64,000 nt of DNA from Agarilytica sp033852175 (GTDB lineage: Bacteria; Pseudomonadota; Gammaproteobacteria; Pseudomonadales; Cellvibrionaceae), in assembly GCA_033852175.1 (NCBI GenBank), contig JAWSUY010000001.1, positions 1 through 64,000 on the forward strand, written 5' to 3'. Positions 45,072-54,536 of the stretch are shown in pieces. The position numbers were made by a program, and so were the translations under genes. The notes beneath the pieces were generated by a model. That model worked only from the letters and a program-made list of their open reading frames with translations, did no database searches and was not told the DNA's origin. Numbering within the stretch: the stretch's first letter is position 1; the number at the start of each line of letters is the position of its first letter.

Positions 45072-45932
45072 ATGCTTAAAATCCCGCTAAACGTTATCGT
45101 TTGTAAGTGCGCCTGTATTGTTACCCTATTTTTACAAGCTTGCGCTTATATACCCGAGTTCGGAATTCAAGGCCATGGAGGAAAGGCCGAAGCACACCAG
45201 GGAACATTTTTAGCGATTAATGCGCGGCATCCCGTGAAAACAGCCCATGTACTGCGATTAGATTGGGAGTCGCAGAAACATTTATTGGATTTATTGATTC
45301 TGCAAGGCGCCAACCGTTGCTACCCCGCCAGTGTACAACTCGCCAATGAAAGACAAACGCTTATTGTGCGGGAACTTGTCGCCGGGATGGTCTTCGATGC
45401 ATCGGATAATCTATTAATTCAGCGTGAGAAACTCGCTCGATTAGAGGTTAAATTAAATTATGTGAATAAATTTGATACCTGTTATCCCGATCCCAGCAGC
45501 ACCCCTATACCTTTAGTGCTGGAGGCTGATGCGTCGACAAGCCGTCACCATTTGTTAACCGACGAAATCATTCAATTACTGAATAGCGACAATCAATTCC
45601 CTTTTAATTCTTCAGAAATTAACCCCAAATACCAGAACCGGCTGGTAAAAGCCATGGATCTATTGGTTCAAATTGAAGACTACATATTAGTTGTTTCAGG
45701 GCATGCCGATGAAAGGGGATTGGACCCCTTCAATTTAGCACTTTCCCAGCGGCGTACTGAAGCAGTCACTCACTTCTTAGTGTCTCAAGGTATGGCGAAG
45801 TCTGCAATTATTGAACAGGCATTGGGTGAGGGCAATCCTTTATTTTCTGGCGATAGCGAAGCCATTTATCAGGTTAATCGCCGCGTGAATATTCGCTTGC
45901 TTACGGCGAACACTCAAGAGCTAAGGAGATAG
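45072..45932 (+). CDS. sypB: OmpA-family lipoprotein, SypB-like
   Basis: 286 residues. Lipoprotein signal with a lipobox ending LQAC near residue 24, so the mature protein starts at Cys and is lipid-anchored, probably in the outer membrane. The middle part is unassigned. Residues about 175-280 form an OmpA C-terminal peptidoglycan-binding domain (FNSSEINPKYQNRLVKA, VVSGHADERGLDPFNLALS, RRTEAVTHFLVSQG, NRRVNIRLL). Likely holds the export machine to the cell wall. Six bp after the STAS gene. Confidence 0.88.
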   Translation: MLKIPLNVIVCKCACIVTLFLQACAYIPEFGIQGHGGKAEAHQGTFLAINARHPVKTAHVLRLDWESQKHLLDLLILQGANRCYPASVQLANERQTLIVRELVAGMVFDASDNLLIQREKLARLEVKLNYVNKFDTCYPDPSSTPIPLVLEADASTSRHHLLTDEIIQLLNSDNQFPFNSSEINPKYQNRLVKAMDLLVQIEDYILVVSGHADERGLDPFNLALSQRRTEAVTHFLVSQGMAKSAIIEQALGEGNPLFSGDSEAIYQVNRRVNIRLLTANTQELRR

Positions 45933-45934
45933 GC

Positions 45935-48088
45935 ATGTCCAGGTTCACACCGTTTATATTTGTTTTTTTACTGTTGCCGATACTGAGTACAAGTGTTTTT
46001 TCTGATCAGGCAGGTGCAGCTTCTGAAGAGTCCAGTTTGCCGACGCAGTCCGCATACCGCGTTCAAATTGGCGATATTATTCGCGTATCACTCCCTGGAG
46101 AGGAAAGTATCGACACAACTTTTGATGTTGATACTTTGGGGCGTATTTACTTACCCGAAGTGGGCGCATTTAAGGTCGGCGGTATTTTAGAGTCGTCGCT
46201 CGAAGCCAATACTCGCCGTATTTTATCGCCCATTTTTCAGGATTTAATTAATCTGCATGTTTATGTCTATAAACGACAAGTCTTGGTGAATGTTTTGGGT
46301 TATGTAAAAAATCCGGGAGAAGTTATTTTACCAGCCAATTCCAATATCCAACAAATTATTCAAGCAGCTGGTGGACTTCGCTCTGGTGCGCAGCTCGACA
46401 AGCTTCACCTGAGGCGCGAGGGGAAGATTATCGACCTGGATTATAAGCGCTATTTGGATACAGGAAACCCTGACTTGCTGCCCTCGGTGCGTTCGATGGA
46501 TATCTTGTTTGTTCCCGCCTCGCCCAAAATAGGCAATGTGGAAGTGGAATTTGATCCCGCTAAAATTGCAGATTCTGGTGATGCTTCAGATAAGAAAAAT
46601 GCAATTAAGGTGTTCGGAGAAGTGAACAGCCCTGGCAGTTTTTCATTTAAATCTTCAGGTTCTATTCTGGATTTCATTATGCGCGCAGGCGGTGTAACGC
46701 GCTACGCGGGTGTGGAGCAAATTCGAATTATTAGTGAAGGAAGCCCCACTTTATTCAACCTTAAAACCTATTTAGAAAGTGGGGATAGCACTTTATTGCC
46801 AGAAATCACGGCGGGTTCTACGGTATTTGTCCCCCGCCAAGAAGAGGCTGTTAAATCCGGCGCAAATACTATTTATGTGATGGGCGAGGTGTTTCATCCC
46901 GGCGCCTATGAGATTCCAAAAGAGGCCGGATTTATGGATGTTATCGCCAACGCTGGCGGCCCCACTCGCTACGCCGACTCTCGCCAAATTCGTATATTGA
47001 AATCGGACAATTCAGTGGTTCGTTTTGACCTAACGGCTTTCACCGAGGGTATTGGCGAAACAAGCATTCCTAATATTGAACCTGGCGATGCGGTTTTTGT
47101 CCCGGAAAAAACTGATATAAACGAAAAGTCCTGGTTAAAAATATCACCTGACCGTGCTGTTAGAGTTATAGGAGAGGTGGTTCGCCCAAGTCGGGTGGAA
47201 TGGTCGCAGGAGATGTCGTTGCTTGACCTATTGGCCCATGTTGGCGGACCAGTATCGCGGGCGGACACCAGTAACATTGAGGTCTTAACCCCGCAGCCCG
47301 ACGGGTCGATCAAAACCACGCTCTTCGATTTGGATAAATTTATGAAACGGGGGCTGGCTGATGATCAGTTACCAAAAGTCGTTGCCGGTTCGACTGTTCG
47401 AGTACACGACTTGCCTCAGGACCCTTCGGATAATAAGTCGCAGTGGGTACGTCAGGCGTCTGAAAAATCCATTTATATTTTCGGCCAGGTCGGCGCTCCA
47501 GGGCGTTATATGTTTACTGACAATCTCAATTTTTTAGATATTCTATCAGCGGCAGATGGCCCCACTAAAGACGCTGACTTGCATAATATTCGTATCAGTC
47601 ATCGCAATGGTAATCAAGCGAAAGTAACCAGGCTTAATCTAGCGTTATATTTTGAAACCGGCGATGAGCATCTACTGCCAGACGTAAAAATGGGTGACAC
47701 TATCTATGTTCCAGAGAAGGAGCGTTTGTGGATAGATCACTCTAAAGAAGCCACGGTGAGGGTGCTCGGCGCGATTCACAAACCCGGTCGTTATCGTTTT
47801 AGCGACAATATGACGATTCTTGATTTATTAGCCGAAGCCGGTGGCCCAGACAATAATGCGCAAATCACTAAAATCGCCATCGTGAACGTTTCGTGCTGCA
47901 AGGATCAGGCGCGTATATTTAACCTCAAAAAATTCAGTCGAAATGCGCGCTTTAGTGATTTGCCCCTGCTGCGTGAAGGCGATACTGTTTTTGTACCCAA
48001 TAAAAATGACAGTCGTGGCGCTAAAATTCGTGAAGGGCTCGGCGATATATTACGCATAGCGTCCTTTGCGCTGCTGTTGGGTTTGTAA
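45935..48088 (+). CDS. sypC: Wza-like polysaccharide export protein with six SLBB units, SypC-like
   Basis: 717 residues; AAGGAG at 6 nt. Signal peptide (FVFLLLPILSTSVFS), no lipobox Cys. A Poly_export domain (YRVQIGDIIRVSLPGEESID, VDTLGRIYLPEVGAFKVGG) is followed by about six SLBB units, each opening with a strand such as VLVNVLGYVKNPGEV, IKVFGEVNSPGSF, IYVMGEVFHPGAYEI, VRVIGEVVRPSRVEW, IYIFGQVGAPGRYMF and VRVLGAIHKPGRYRF. It ends in a hydrophobic segment. Forms the periplasm-spanning and outer-membrane exit route for the polymer. Wza normally has two or three SLBB units, so this is a long version. Confidence 0.9.
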   Translation: MSRFTPFIFVFLLLPILSTSVFSDQAGAASEESSLPTQSAYRVQIGDIIRVSLPGEESIDTTFDVDTLGRIYLPEVGAFKVGGILESSLEANTRRILSPIFQDLINLHVYVYKRQVLVNVLGYVKNPGEVILPANSNIQQIIQAAGGLRSGAQLDKLHLRREGKIIDLDYKRYLDTGNPDLLPSVRSMDILFVPASPKIGNVEVEFDPAKIADSGDASDKKNAIKVFGEVNSPGSFSFKSSGSILDFIMRAGGVTRYAGVEQIRIISEGSPTLFNLKTYLESGDSTLLPEITAGSTVFVPRQEEAVKSGANTIYVMGEVFHPGAYEIPKEAGFMDVIANAGGPTRYADSRQIRILKSDNSVVRFDLTAFTEGIGETSIPNIEPGDAVFVPEKTDINEKSWLKISPDRAVRVIGEVVRPSRVEWSQEMSLLDLLAHVGGPVSRADTSNIEVLTPQPDGSIKTTLFDLDKFMKRGLADDQLPKVVAGSTVRVHDLPQDPSDNKSQWVRQASEKSIYIFGQVGAPGRYMFTDNLNFLDILSAADGPTKDADLHNIRISHRNGNQAKVTRLNLALYFETGDEHLLPDVKMGDTIYVPEKERLWIDHSKEATVRVLGAIHKPGRYRFSDNMTILDLLAEAGGPDNNAQITKIAIVNVSCCKDQARIFNLKKFSRNARFSDLPLLREGDTVFVPNKNDSRGAKIREGLGDILRIASFALLLGL

Positions 48089-48089
48089 C

Positions 48090-48800
48090 GTGTTTATACC
48101 AGCCCAAAATATGGAGGTAGAACGAATTTACCAGGATATGTGTAAAGCCGATATTCGTTCGGTGGCCATTACTTCCGCCACGGATCAAGAAGGCGTGACG
48201 TCGATCGCCCAGGCGTTAACCCAACGGTTTTTACTGTCGGGACATACGACTGTCCTCGTCGATTTGAATTTACACCGTCCCAATTTAAATACAGTTTTGT
48301 CCTATAACAATGTGCAAACACCGTCTGTGGCCTTGGGCACTCCCAGCCTTGTTAGCTGTAAGGACAGTCATGCATCGATTATCGGCATTACGGTTCCCAC
48401 ACAGCGTGCGGTTATTTTGAAGCTCCGCAACCCTGGAGAGCTGGAAAAATGCATTAAAGAACTGCACACGATGTTCGACTACATTATTTTTGATACCAAT
48501 GCATTGAATCGCGTCAACAAGCAAAACATCCCGGCAGAGCGTGTGGCTGCAGCCTGTGATGGTTGTTATATGGTGGTACTCGCTGGGGTCACGGAGCAAA
48601 AGTATGTGTACAGCGCGGTATCCAAACTAAGCCATAGCCGCGCCAATTTGATTGGCTGCATCGTCAACGACATGTGTAATCCACCGCTGCGTACGGAGTT
48701 AATACGCGAATGCCAACGGCTAAGACCCGCACTTAAATCAATAGCCAATTGGTTAGAAGCCAAAATTCTAAAAATTCAGTTTTTAAACACGGAAGAATGA
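48090..48800 (+). CDS. sypD: CpsD/CapB-like ATPase with degenerate Walker A, SypD-like
   Basis: About 237 residues from GTG 48090, directly after the previous stop; ATG 48111 is the alternative. The fold follows tyrosine-autokinase ATPases: ITSATDQEGVTSIAQAL in the Walker A position, VLVDLNLHRPNL as Walker A', and FDYIIFDTNAL as Walker B. The Walker A Lys is missing (EGVTS instead of GKS/T), and there is no Tyr-rich tail, only YVYSAV. It is probably catalytically weak or a structural partner of the Wzz-like protein, which lacks its own kinase domain. Confidence 0.8.
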   Translation: MFIPAQNMEVERIYQDMCKADIRSVAITSATDQEGVTSIAQALTQRFLLSGHTTVLVDLNLHRPNLNTVLSYNNVQTPSVALGTPSLVSCKDSHASIIGITVPTQRAVILKLRNPGELEKCIKELHTMFDYIIFDTNALNRVNKQNIPAERVAAACDGCYMVVLAGVTEQKYVYSAVSKLSHSRANLIGCIVNDMCNPPLRTELIRECQRLRPALKSIANWLEAKILKIQFLNTEE

Positions 48801-48824
48801 ACGATTAACCCGAGTGATTCAACT

Positions 48825-51407
48825 ATGCTAAATACATATTCTTGTGATGAAACTACCCTCCGCATGATTGATCATACTCACGATAGTATTTTAATTGTCG
48901 ACGATGAGCTTATGATATTAAATGCTCTGGAACGCTTATTTCGTCGCTATAAGTTTCATGTTTTTGTCGCGCAAAGCGGAGAAGAAGGCTTAAAGATTCT
49001 CCAGAATGAAGCGATAGCAGTGGTCATTTCTGACATGAAAATGCCAGAGATGGATGGCGCAACATTCCTAAAAAAAGTCGCTGACGGTTGGCCGGAGACC
49101 ATTCGAATATCGCTAACGGGTCATTCGGATATGCAGGGAGCCATCGATGTAGTGAATAATGCCGGTATTTTTCGCTATATTAGTAAACCTTGGGATGAGC
49201 ATGATCTCATCGAAAATATCGAGCATGCGTTTTCTATTTTCCACACGCAGGAACATAAAAACCTTTCCCAGGAAAAAACCCGAAAGAAGAACCAAGAGCT
49301 GACACACATCAATGTTGAACTGAAGCAAGAAGTGCTCAGTAAGTCATGTAAACTTGAAAAAACCAGTGACCAGTTAGCGAGCGCATACGAAGGTGAGCGC
49401 AAGCTTCGATTAGCGCGAATGGAAGCCGAAAAGCTGAATGAGGCGAAAAGTCGGTTTCTCGCCCATATGAGCCATGAAATGCGCTCACCTCTTAACGCTA
49501 TTCTCGCCATGAATAAATTGCTTCTCGATACGGACTTAACAGAAGATCAACGTGAATTAGGACGCCTTGCCTATGAGGGCGGGCAAACATTATTGTCTCT
49601 CATCAATGATATTTTGGATTTTTCTAAAATAGAGGCCGATAAGCTAGCGCTCAACGCGCAGTGGTTTAACTTTAAAGAGTCGCTTGAAAACATTTCAGAG
49701 TTAATGGCCAGCCAAACAATCAATAAACCCGTGGAAGTTGCCACGGTCATTTCTCCAGGAACACCCAGCGAACTTTATGGCGATGAAGCGCGCATTAAAC
49801 AAATCCTCATTAATGTTGTCAGCAATGCGATTAAATTCACCGAAAAAGGCGGTGTTTTTATTAAAGTATCGCCCTATAAGGAAGGGATAAAAATTCAGGT
49901 AAAAGATACCGGAATCGGCATCCCTGAAGATCAAATGCACAATATTTTTGATGAGTTTTTTCAAGCCGATAATACTGACACTCGAAATTACGGCGGCACG
50001 GGTTTAGGCTTATCCATCTGTAAGAAGCTGTTGCACATGATGGGGGGGGATATCAGCGTTACCAGCGAAATTGGGGCCGGCAGCTGCTTTCAGGTTTATT
50101 TGCCAATCAAGTCCAAATCCCCTATTGAAATCAGCCGCTCTTGCACAAAGAAACACTTGGTTTACATCGATACAACCAACGAAATATTATTCAATGCAAC
50201 GCGGGAACAGCTCAGTTTTTTCAGTTGTGATGTGGTGTCAGATTTAAATATTCCGCCTGATTTGGATGGCTATGACAAATTTACCCTAATCACGGATATT
50301 AAAGACCGGAATCTTAGTGCTTCAGACGTTAAAAATACCTTTTGTGCATCGATTCAGGGTAAGTCTGACTTATGCAAAACCAAGCGCATTGAAATTATAG
50401 GTCTGATTCCCAACGATTCGATTGGTGAAATCGATCGTCTAAAAGCCAAGGGCTATCTCACGATATTAAGAAAGCCCATACGCATCGATCAACTGAAGGA
50501 TGCTGTTATTGGCCCTGCGCATGAAGATCAACATCCACGAAAGCAAACATCTGAGATGCATTCCCCCGACCAATCTACTTCTGAAGAAGACTCTCTTCAG
50601 TATCTGCAAGATATTCATATCTTGCTAGCGGAAGATTCACCTGCGAACCAAGCAGTGGTAAAAGCTATTTTGAAAGATCGATGCCCGTACATCGATATTG
50701 CCAGCAATGGCAAAGAAGCAGTCGATCGAGCCAAAAAGACGTCTTACGATGTAATTTTGATGGATTTATCGATGCCAATTATGGATGGCATTCACGCGAC
50801 GAAGGAAATACGAAAGATTTCAGGTCCGAATCAAAATACCACTATCATCGCGATGACCGCCAATGCCTTTTCTGAAGATAGGCAACGCTGTTTTGCTTCG
50901 GGCATGAATGATTTTGTCAGTAAACCCATTGATGTAACGAGCTTTCTCTCATGCCTAGAGTATTGGGCCACTGAGGCTCAGAAAAGAGGCATGCGTCATA
51001 CTAACCGCAATAAAAATCTACAACCCGCCTCCGCTGTACCAAAACTTGAAGATGAGCTTGTCGATAAGGCAACCCTTAAACAGCTTGAAAAAGACACCTC
51101 GGCCACGGCGCTACCGAAAATACTGGAAATTTTTTACGAGGAAACCCAAGTTCGTATACCGAAGATGCTGGGATTTTTCAATTCTCAGAATTGGCAGGGC
51201 TTACAAGATGAAGCCCACATTTTAAAAAGCAGCGCCGGAAGTTTTGGCGCTAAGGCCTTGTTCGAGAAAGCCAAGCATATGGAGGTTGCACTCAAGAATC
51301 ATAATATCGAGGGGGTCAATGCGGAGATGGAAGACCTGAATTATCTCGCCACCACAAGCATCGAGATGATTAAGCAGTATTGCCAACAACGTGCAACTGA
51401 GCAGTAA
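48825..51407 (+). CDS. sypF: Hybrid sensor kinase REC-HisKA-HATPase-REC-HPt, SypF-like
   Basis: 860 residues, no TM segment. N-terminal REC with phosphoacceptor Asp70; coiled coil at about 145-210; HisKA with His217 in HMSHEMRSPLN; HATPase with KDTGIGIP and GGTGLGLSI. A receiver-like stretch without acidic residues (LVYIDTTNEILF) follows, then a complete REC with LAEDSPANQAV, LMDLSMP and SKPI, and a C-terminal HPt with His in AHILKSSAGSFGA. V. fischeri SypF is a membrane hybrid kinase whose HPt feeds SypG and SypE; here the periplasmic sensor is replaced by a receiver domain, so the input must come from another kinase. Confidence 0.92.
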   Translation: MLNTYSCDETTLRMIDHTHDSILIVDDELMILNALERLFRRYKFHVFVAQSGEEGLKILQNEAIAVVISDMKMPEMDGATFLKKVADGWPETIRISLTGHSDMQGAIDVVNNAGIFRYISKPWDEHDLIENIEHAFSIFHTQEHKNLSQEKTRKKNQELTHINVELKQEVLSKSCKLEKTSDQLASAYEGERKLRLARMEAEKLNEAKSRFLAHMSHEMRSPLNAILAMNKLLLDTDLTEDQRELGRLAYEGGQTLLSLINDILDFSKIEADKLALNAQWFNFKESLENISELMASQTINKPVEVATVISPGTPSELYGDEARIKQILINVVSNAIKFTEKGGVFIKVSPYKEGIKIQVKDTGIGIPEDQMHNIFDEFFQADNTDTRNYGGTGLGLSICKKLLHMMGGDISVTSEIGAGSCFQVYLPIKSKSPIEISRSCTKKHLVYIDTTNEILFNATREQLSFFSCDVVSDLNIPPDLDGYDKFTLITDIKDRNLSASDVKNTFCASIQGKSDLCKTKRIEIIGLIPNDSIGEIDRLKAKGYLTILRKPIRIDQLKDAVIGPAHEDQHPRKQTSEMHSPDQSTSEEDSLQYLQDIHILLAEDSPANQAVVKAILKDRCPYIDIASNGKEAVDRAKKTSYDVILMDLSMPIMDGIHATKEIRKISGPNQNTTIIAMTANAFSEDRQRCFASGMNDFVSKPIDVTSFLSCLEYWATEAQKRGMRHTNRNKNLQPASAVPKLEDELVDKATLKQLEKDTSATALPKILEIFYEETQVRIPKMLGFFNSQNWQGLQDEAHILKSSAGSFGAKALFEKAKHMEVALKNHNIEGVNAEMEDLNYLATTSIEMIKQYCQQRATEQ

Positions 51408-51409
51408 TC

Positions 51410-53140
51410 GTGGAAAGGCCGCTGGTTAATATTGATATTGAGGGGCGATTAAGTGAATTATCGTTAGCCCGCTCAGCACTAGAGTCAGCGCTGAAACTTG
51501 GCCATGTACAGGCGGATATCCAATCGTCTGTTCTTATTTGCTTTTCGGAAATTGCTACAAACGCCATCGAACACGGTAGCGCGGATAAAATAAATACGAC
51601 CTTAGTCTTGCACGCCGACCGTTTATCCTTAGTTATTTCTGACGATGGCTTACATCAAGATTACAGCAAAATAACATCTGATTCCCCGCTTGATCCACAA
51701 GCTGAAACACCGCTTGGCGCTCTGCTTAACTTTGATACGCAGCAAGAAAGCGGGCGAGGATTACAACTGGTTGCGACTTTGGCGGAATCCTTAAGCAGCT
51801 GTCGACTCCTCACAGAAACGTCATCGTTTTCATGTCCGTCACAGCGCGATAATTTGGTGTCGTTTCAAAAGAAGCAAGGCTGCACAAGTAAACAAGCAAA
51901 CATTCCCCATTACATTAACAAAAACTCACTCGGATGGTCTCTTCGCCCGATAGACAACCGACCGTGCGCCCTATTAGTCGATGATGATCGTGCACTCACG
52001 GCCCTTTATGAAAGTTATCTGGAAAATGACTACAAGGTTCTCGTTGCGAATAACGGCGCATACGCGATTGAGCTACTCAACGAACACCCTGTCGATATTG
52101 TGGTTTCGGATATTAATATGCCTGAAATGAATGGGATCAAGCTGCGAGAAATCATTGGGAAGAATGAAAACACAGCCAGTATCCCCTTTGTATTTTTGAC
52201 CATGGATGACAATATCCACACTAACGAACACGCTATCCATTTAGGCATTGATGATTTTATTTTAAAGCCGGTCAATAAGCACACACTGCACACCACGATT
52301 CAGCGAGTACTAACTCACTACAGGCGCCTATCAAATACTCTCAACACTCGAGTCAATCAACAAATCTCATCGGCATTAAGCCCGGTTCTTCCAAAGGAAG
52401 TATTTGGCTGGAAAATTCGAATTGCGTCCCGTAATACAGGAACCGGGGGCGGTGATTTAGTGGTTTTTCACCAAGGAAAGAACGCGGCCTATATCGCACT
52501 AATGGATGTGATGGGCCATAACGATACCGCTAAGTTTTTTTCATACGCCTATGCGGGTTTTGTAAGGGGCGCTATGCTTGCTCTTAGGGAAGAGCAAGTG
52601 CCAACGACGCTTTTGGAAAACCTCTCTCATCAAATTCACTGCGATGCCTTACTCGGCCAAACCTATCTCACCTGTTGCATAATTAAAATATCAAGCCAAG
52701 GCCTTATTGAATTAGCTTCTGCTGGACACCCGCCCTCTTATTTCATTCCTCATAAACAAAAAAAACAAACGGATATGGGCTTTACGCACTCGACAGATGC
52801 CCAAGATAATGGCGCCTTAATTCCAATTCACGGGTCTGGCATGATGCTAGGTTTGCTGGCGTCACAAACATATACCTCGACGCCATTAGCTCCACAACCA
52901 GGTGATCGTCTTGCCGTTTATACCGACGGGTTAATGGAGGGGGCTAGCGATGAGCGGGGGCGAAATACCTTAGAGACGGAGATTTTGAAAGAGCTGTCTG
53001 ATTCACAGGACCGGTCCATAGATGAAAGTGTAAAAAACAGCATGCAAATACTCGATAGGCATACAAATAACTGTCCACCCGATGATGCTTTGCTAATCTT
53101 AATGGAGCGATGCACCCTAGAATCATCTGAGGACGAATAA
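51410..53140 (+). CDS. sypE: RsbW-like kinase - REC - PP2C phosphatase, SypE-like
   Basis: 576 residues starting at GTG 51410, 2 bp after the previous stop. Residues 1-135 form a HATPase_2 serine kinase domain (CFSEIATNAIEHG as N box, ISDDGLHQD as G1, ESGRGLQLV as G2). The REC domain (about 183-305) has LLVDDDR, VVSDINMPEM and LKPV. The C-terminal SpoIIE/PP2C domain has the metal-ligand blocks GTGGGDLVVF, LMDVMGHND, YTDGLMEG and PPDDALLIL. The kinase and phosphatase act on a STAS protein, here the SypA-like product, under control of REC phosphorylation. The same three-part order defines SypE of V. fischeri. Confidence 0.93.
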   Translation: MERPLVNIDIEGRLSELSLARSALESALKLGHVQADIQSSVLICFSEIATNAIEHGSADKINTTLVLHADRLSLVISDDGLHQDYSKITSDSPLDPQAETPLGALLNFDTQQESGRGLQLVATLAESLSSCRLLTETSSFSCPSQRDNLVSFQKKQGCTSKQANIPHYINKNSLGWSLRPIDNRPCALLVDDDRALTALYESYLENDYKVLVANNGAYAIELLNEHPVDIVVSDINMPEMNGIKLREIIGKNENTASIPFVFLTMDDNIHTNEHAIHLGIDDFILKPVNKHTLHTTIQRVLTHYRRLSNTLNTRVNQQISSALSPVLPKEVFGWKIRIASRNTGTGGGDLVVFHQGKNAAYIALMDVMGHNDTAKFFSYAYAGFVRGAMLALREEQVPTTLLENLSHQIHCDALLGQTYLTCCIIKISSQGLIELASAGHPPSYFIPHKQKKQTDMGFTHSTDAQDNGALIPIHGSGMMLGLLASQTYTSTPLAPQPGDRLAVYTDGLMEGASDERGRNTLETEILKELSDSQDRSIDESVKNSMQILDRHTNNCPPDDALLILMERCTLESSEDE

Positions 53141-53141
53141 C

Positions 53142-54536
53142 GTGCGGGATAAACCCAAAGTACTGCTTATCGAAGATAGCGCCTCCCTTGCTGCTGTTTA
53201 CAGTGAGTATTTAATCGATGAGGCGATTGAGCTTATTCATACTGATAGTGGCTTGAGCGCTAAGGAGATTATCGCAAGCGATACGCCCGAAGTGGTATTA
53301 CTCGACTTGAAGCTGCCTGACATCCCAGGTGAGGAAGTGTTGGAGTGGATGCAGCGCGAGGGCTTTCCCTGCGAAACAATCATCATAACGGCTCACGGCT
53401 CGGTTGATATTGCCGTGGAGATGATGCACTTGGGCGCAAAGGATTTCCTCCAAAAACCTTTCGACGCGCGCCGTCTGATTACAACGTTGAGAAACACACT
53501 GGAGCGCAATCGCCTTCACGATATTGTTTCTAACTTTTCCAGTACCTTTGAACGCGATCATTATCATAATTTTATTGGTGCCTCTCTTTCAATGCACGCG
53601 GTCTATCAAACCATTGATGCTGCTGCACCGAGTAAGGCAACCGTTTTTATTACGGGCGAAAGCGGAACCGGTAAAGAGGTCTGCGCGGAAGCCATTCATC
53701 GTCAGAGCCGCTGTAAGGATGGGCCTTTTATTCCCATCAACTGCGGTGCAATTCCAAAGGACCTTATGGAAAGCGAAATTTTTGGGCATGTAAAAGGAGC
53801 CTTTACCGGTGCCGTAGCCGAACGAAAAGGCGCCGCATCATTGGCCGACGGTGGCACTTTATTTCTGGATGAGATTGGCGAAATGGATTTTGACTTGCAA
53901 ACAAAGCTACTGCGTTTTATTCAGTCCGGCAGTATTAAGAAAGTCGGTGCGAGTAAAGAAGAGCTAGTTAATGTTCGCTTTATTTGCGCAACGAACCGTG
54001 ACCCGTTGGATGAGGTGAATGCAGGCCGATTTCGAGAGGATTTATACTATCGTTTAAATGTCGTGCCGATTCATCTTCCGCCATTAAGGGATAGAGGCGA
54101 CGATATCATTTTACTCGCCCAGCACTTCCTCACTTTGTACGCTGAGGAGGATGGAAAAGATTTTAAACATTTATCCACTGAGGCTGAGATGTGTTTGCGA
54201 TTATTTCAGTGGCCAGGCAATGTTCGGCAGCTTCAAAACGTGATTCGCAATATTGTTGTCCTCAACAATGATGAAATTGTGAAATATGAACACCTACCAC
54301 CACCACTCGATACAATACCGTCTCGAAAGCCAGGGATAAGTAATCATTCAACTACCGAACCCGAACCTACAGTCAATATTAGCAACGCTGACGGTATTCG
54401 CCCTCTGTCCATTGTTGAGCGCGAAGCGATTGAGCAAGCAATTGTGTATTGCGATGGAAATATCCCAAAAGCAGCCGCGTTATTGGACGTGAGCCCGTCG
54501 ACGATTTACCGAAAAAAACAAGCTTGGACAGATTGA
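53142..54536 (+). CDS. sypG: NtrC-type sigma-54 response regulator, SypG-like
   Basis: 464 residues from GTG 53142, with GAGGA at 7-8 nt. REC with phosphoacceptor Asp55 in LLDLKLPD; AAA+ domain with Walker A GESGTGKE, the sigma-54 contact GAFTGA, Walker B GTLFLDEIGE and the R-finger block FREDLYYRLN; C-terminal Fis-type helix-turn-helix (IEQAIVYCDGNIPKAAALL, VSPSTIYRKK). It should bind dyad enhancers and drive sigma-54 promoters. Candidate sites TTYGCA-N3-TGCRAA occur before the two main operons of this locus and elsewhere in the window. Last gene of the operon. Confidence 0.94.
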   Translation: MRDKPKVLLIEDSASLAAVYSEYLIDEAIELIHTDSGLSAKEIIASDTPEVVLLDLKLPDIPGEEVLEWMQREGFPCETIIITAHGSVDIAVEMMHLGAKDFLQKPFDARRLITTLRNTLERNRLHDIVSNFSSTFERDHYHNFIGASLSMHAVYQTIDAAAPSKATVFITGESGTGKEVCAEAIHRQSRCKDGPFIPINCGAIPKDLMESEIFGHVKGAFTGAVAERKGAASLADGGTLFLDEIGEMDFDLQTKLLRFIQSGSIKKVGASKEELVNVRFICATNRDPLDEVNAGRFREDLYYRLNVVPIHLPPLRDRGDDIILLAQHFLTLYAEEDGKDFKHLSTEAEMCLRLFQWPGNVRQLQNVIRNIVVLNNDEIVKYEHLPPPLDTIPSRKPGISNHSTTEPEPTVNISNADGIRPLSIVEREAIEQAIVYCDGNIPKAAALLDVSPSTIYRKKQAWTD

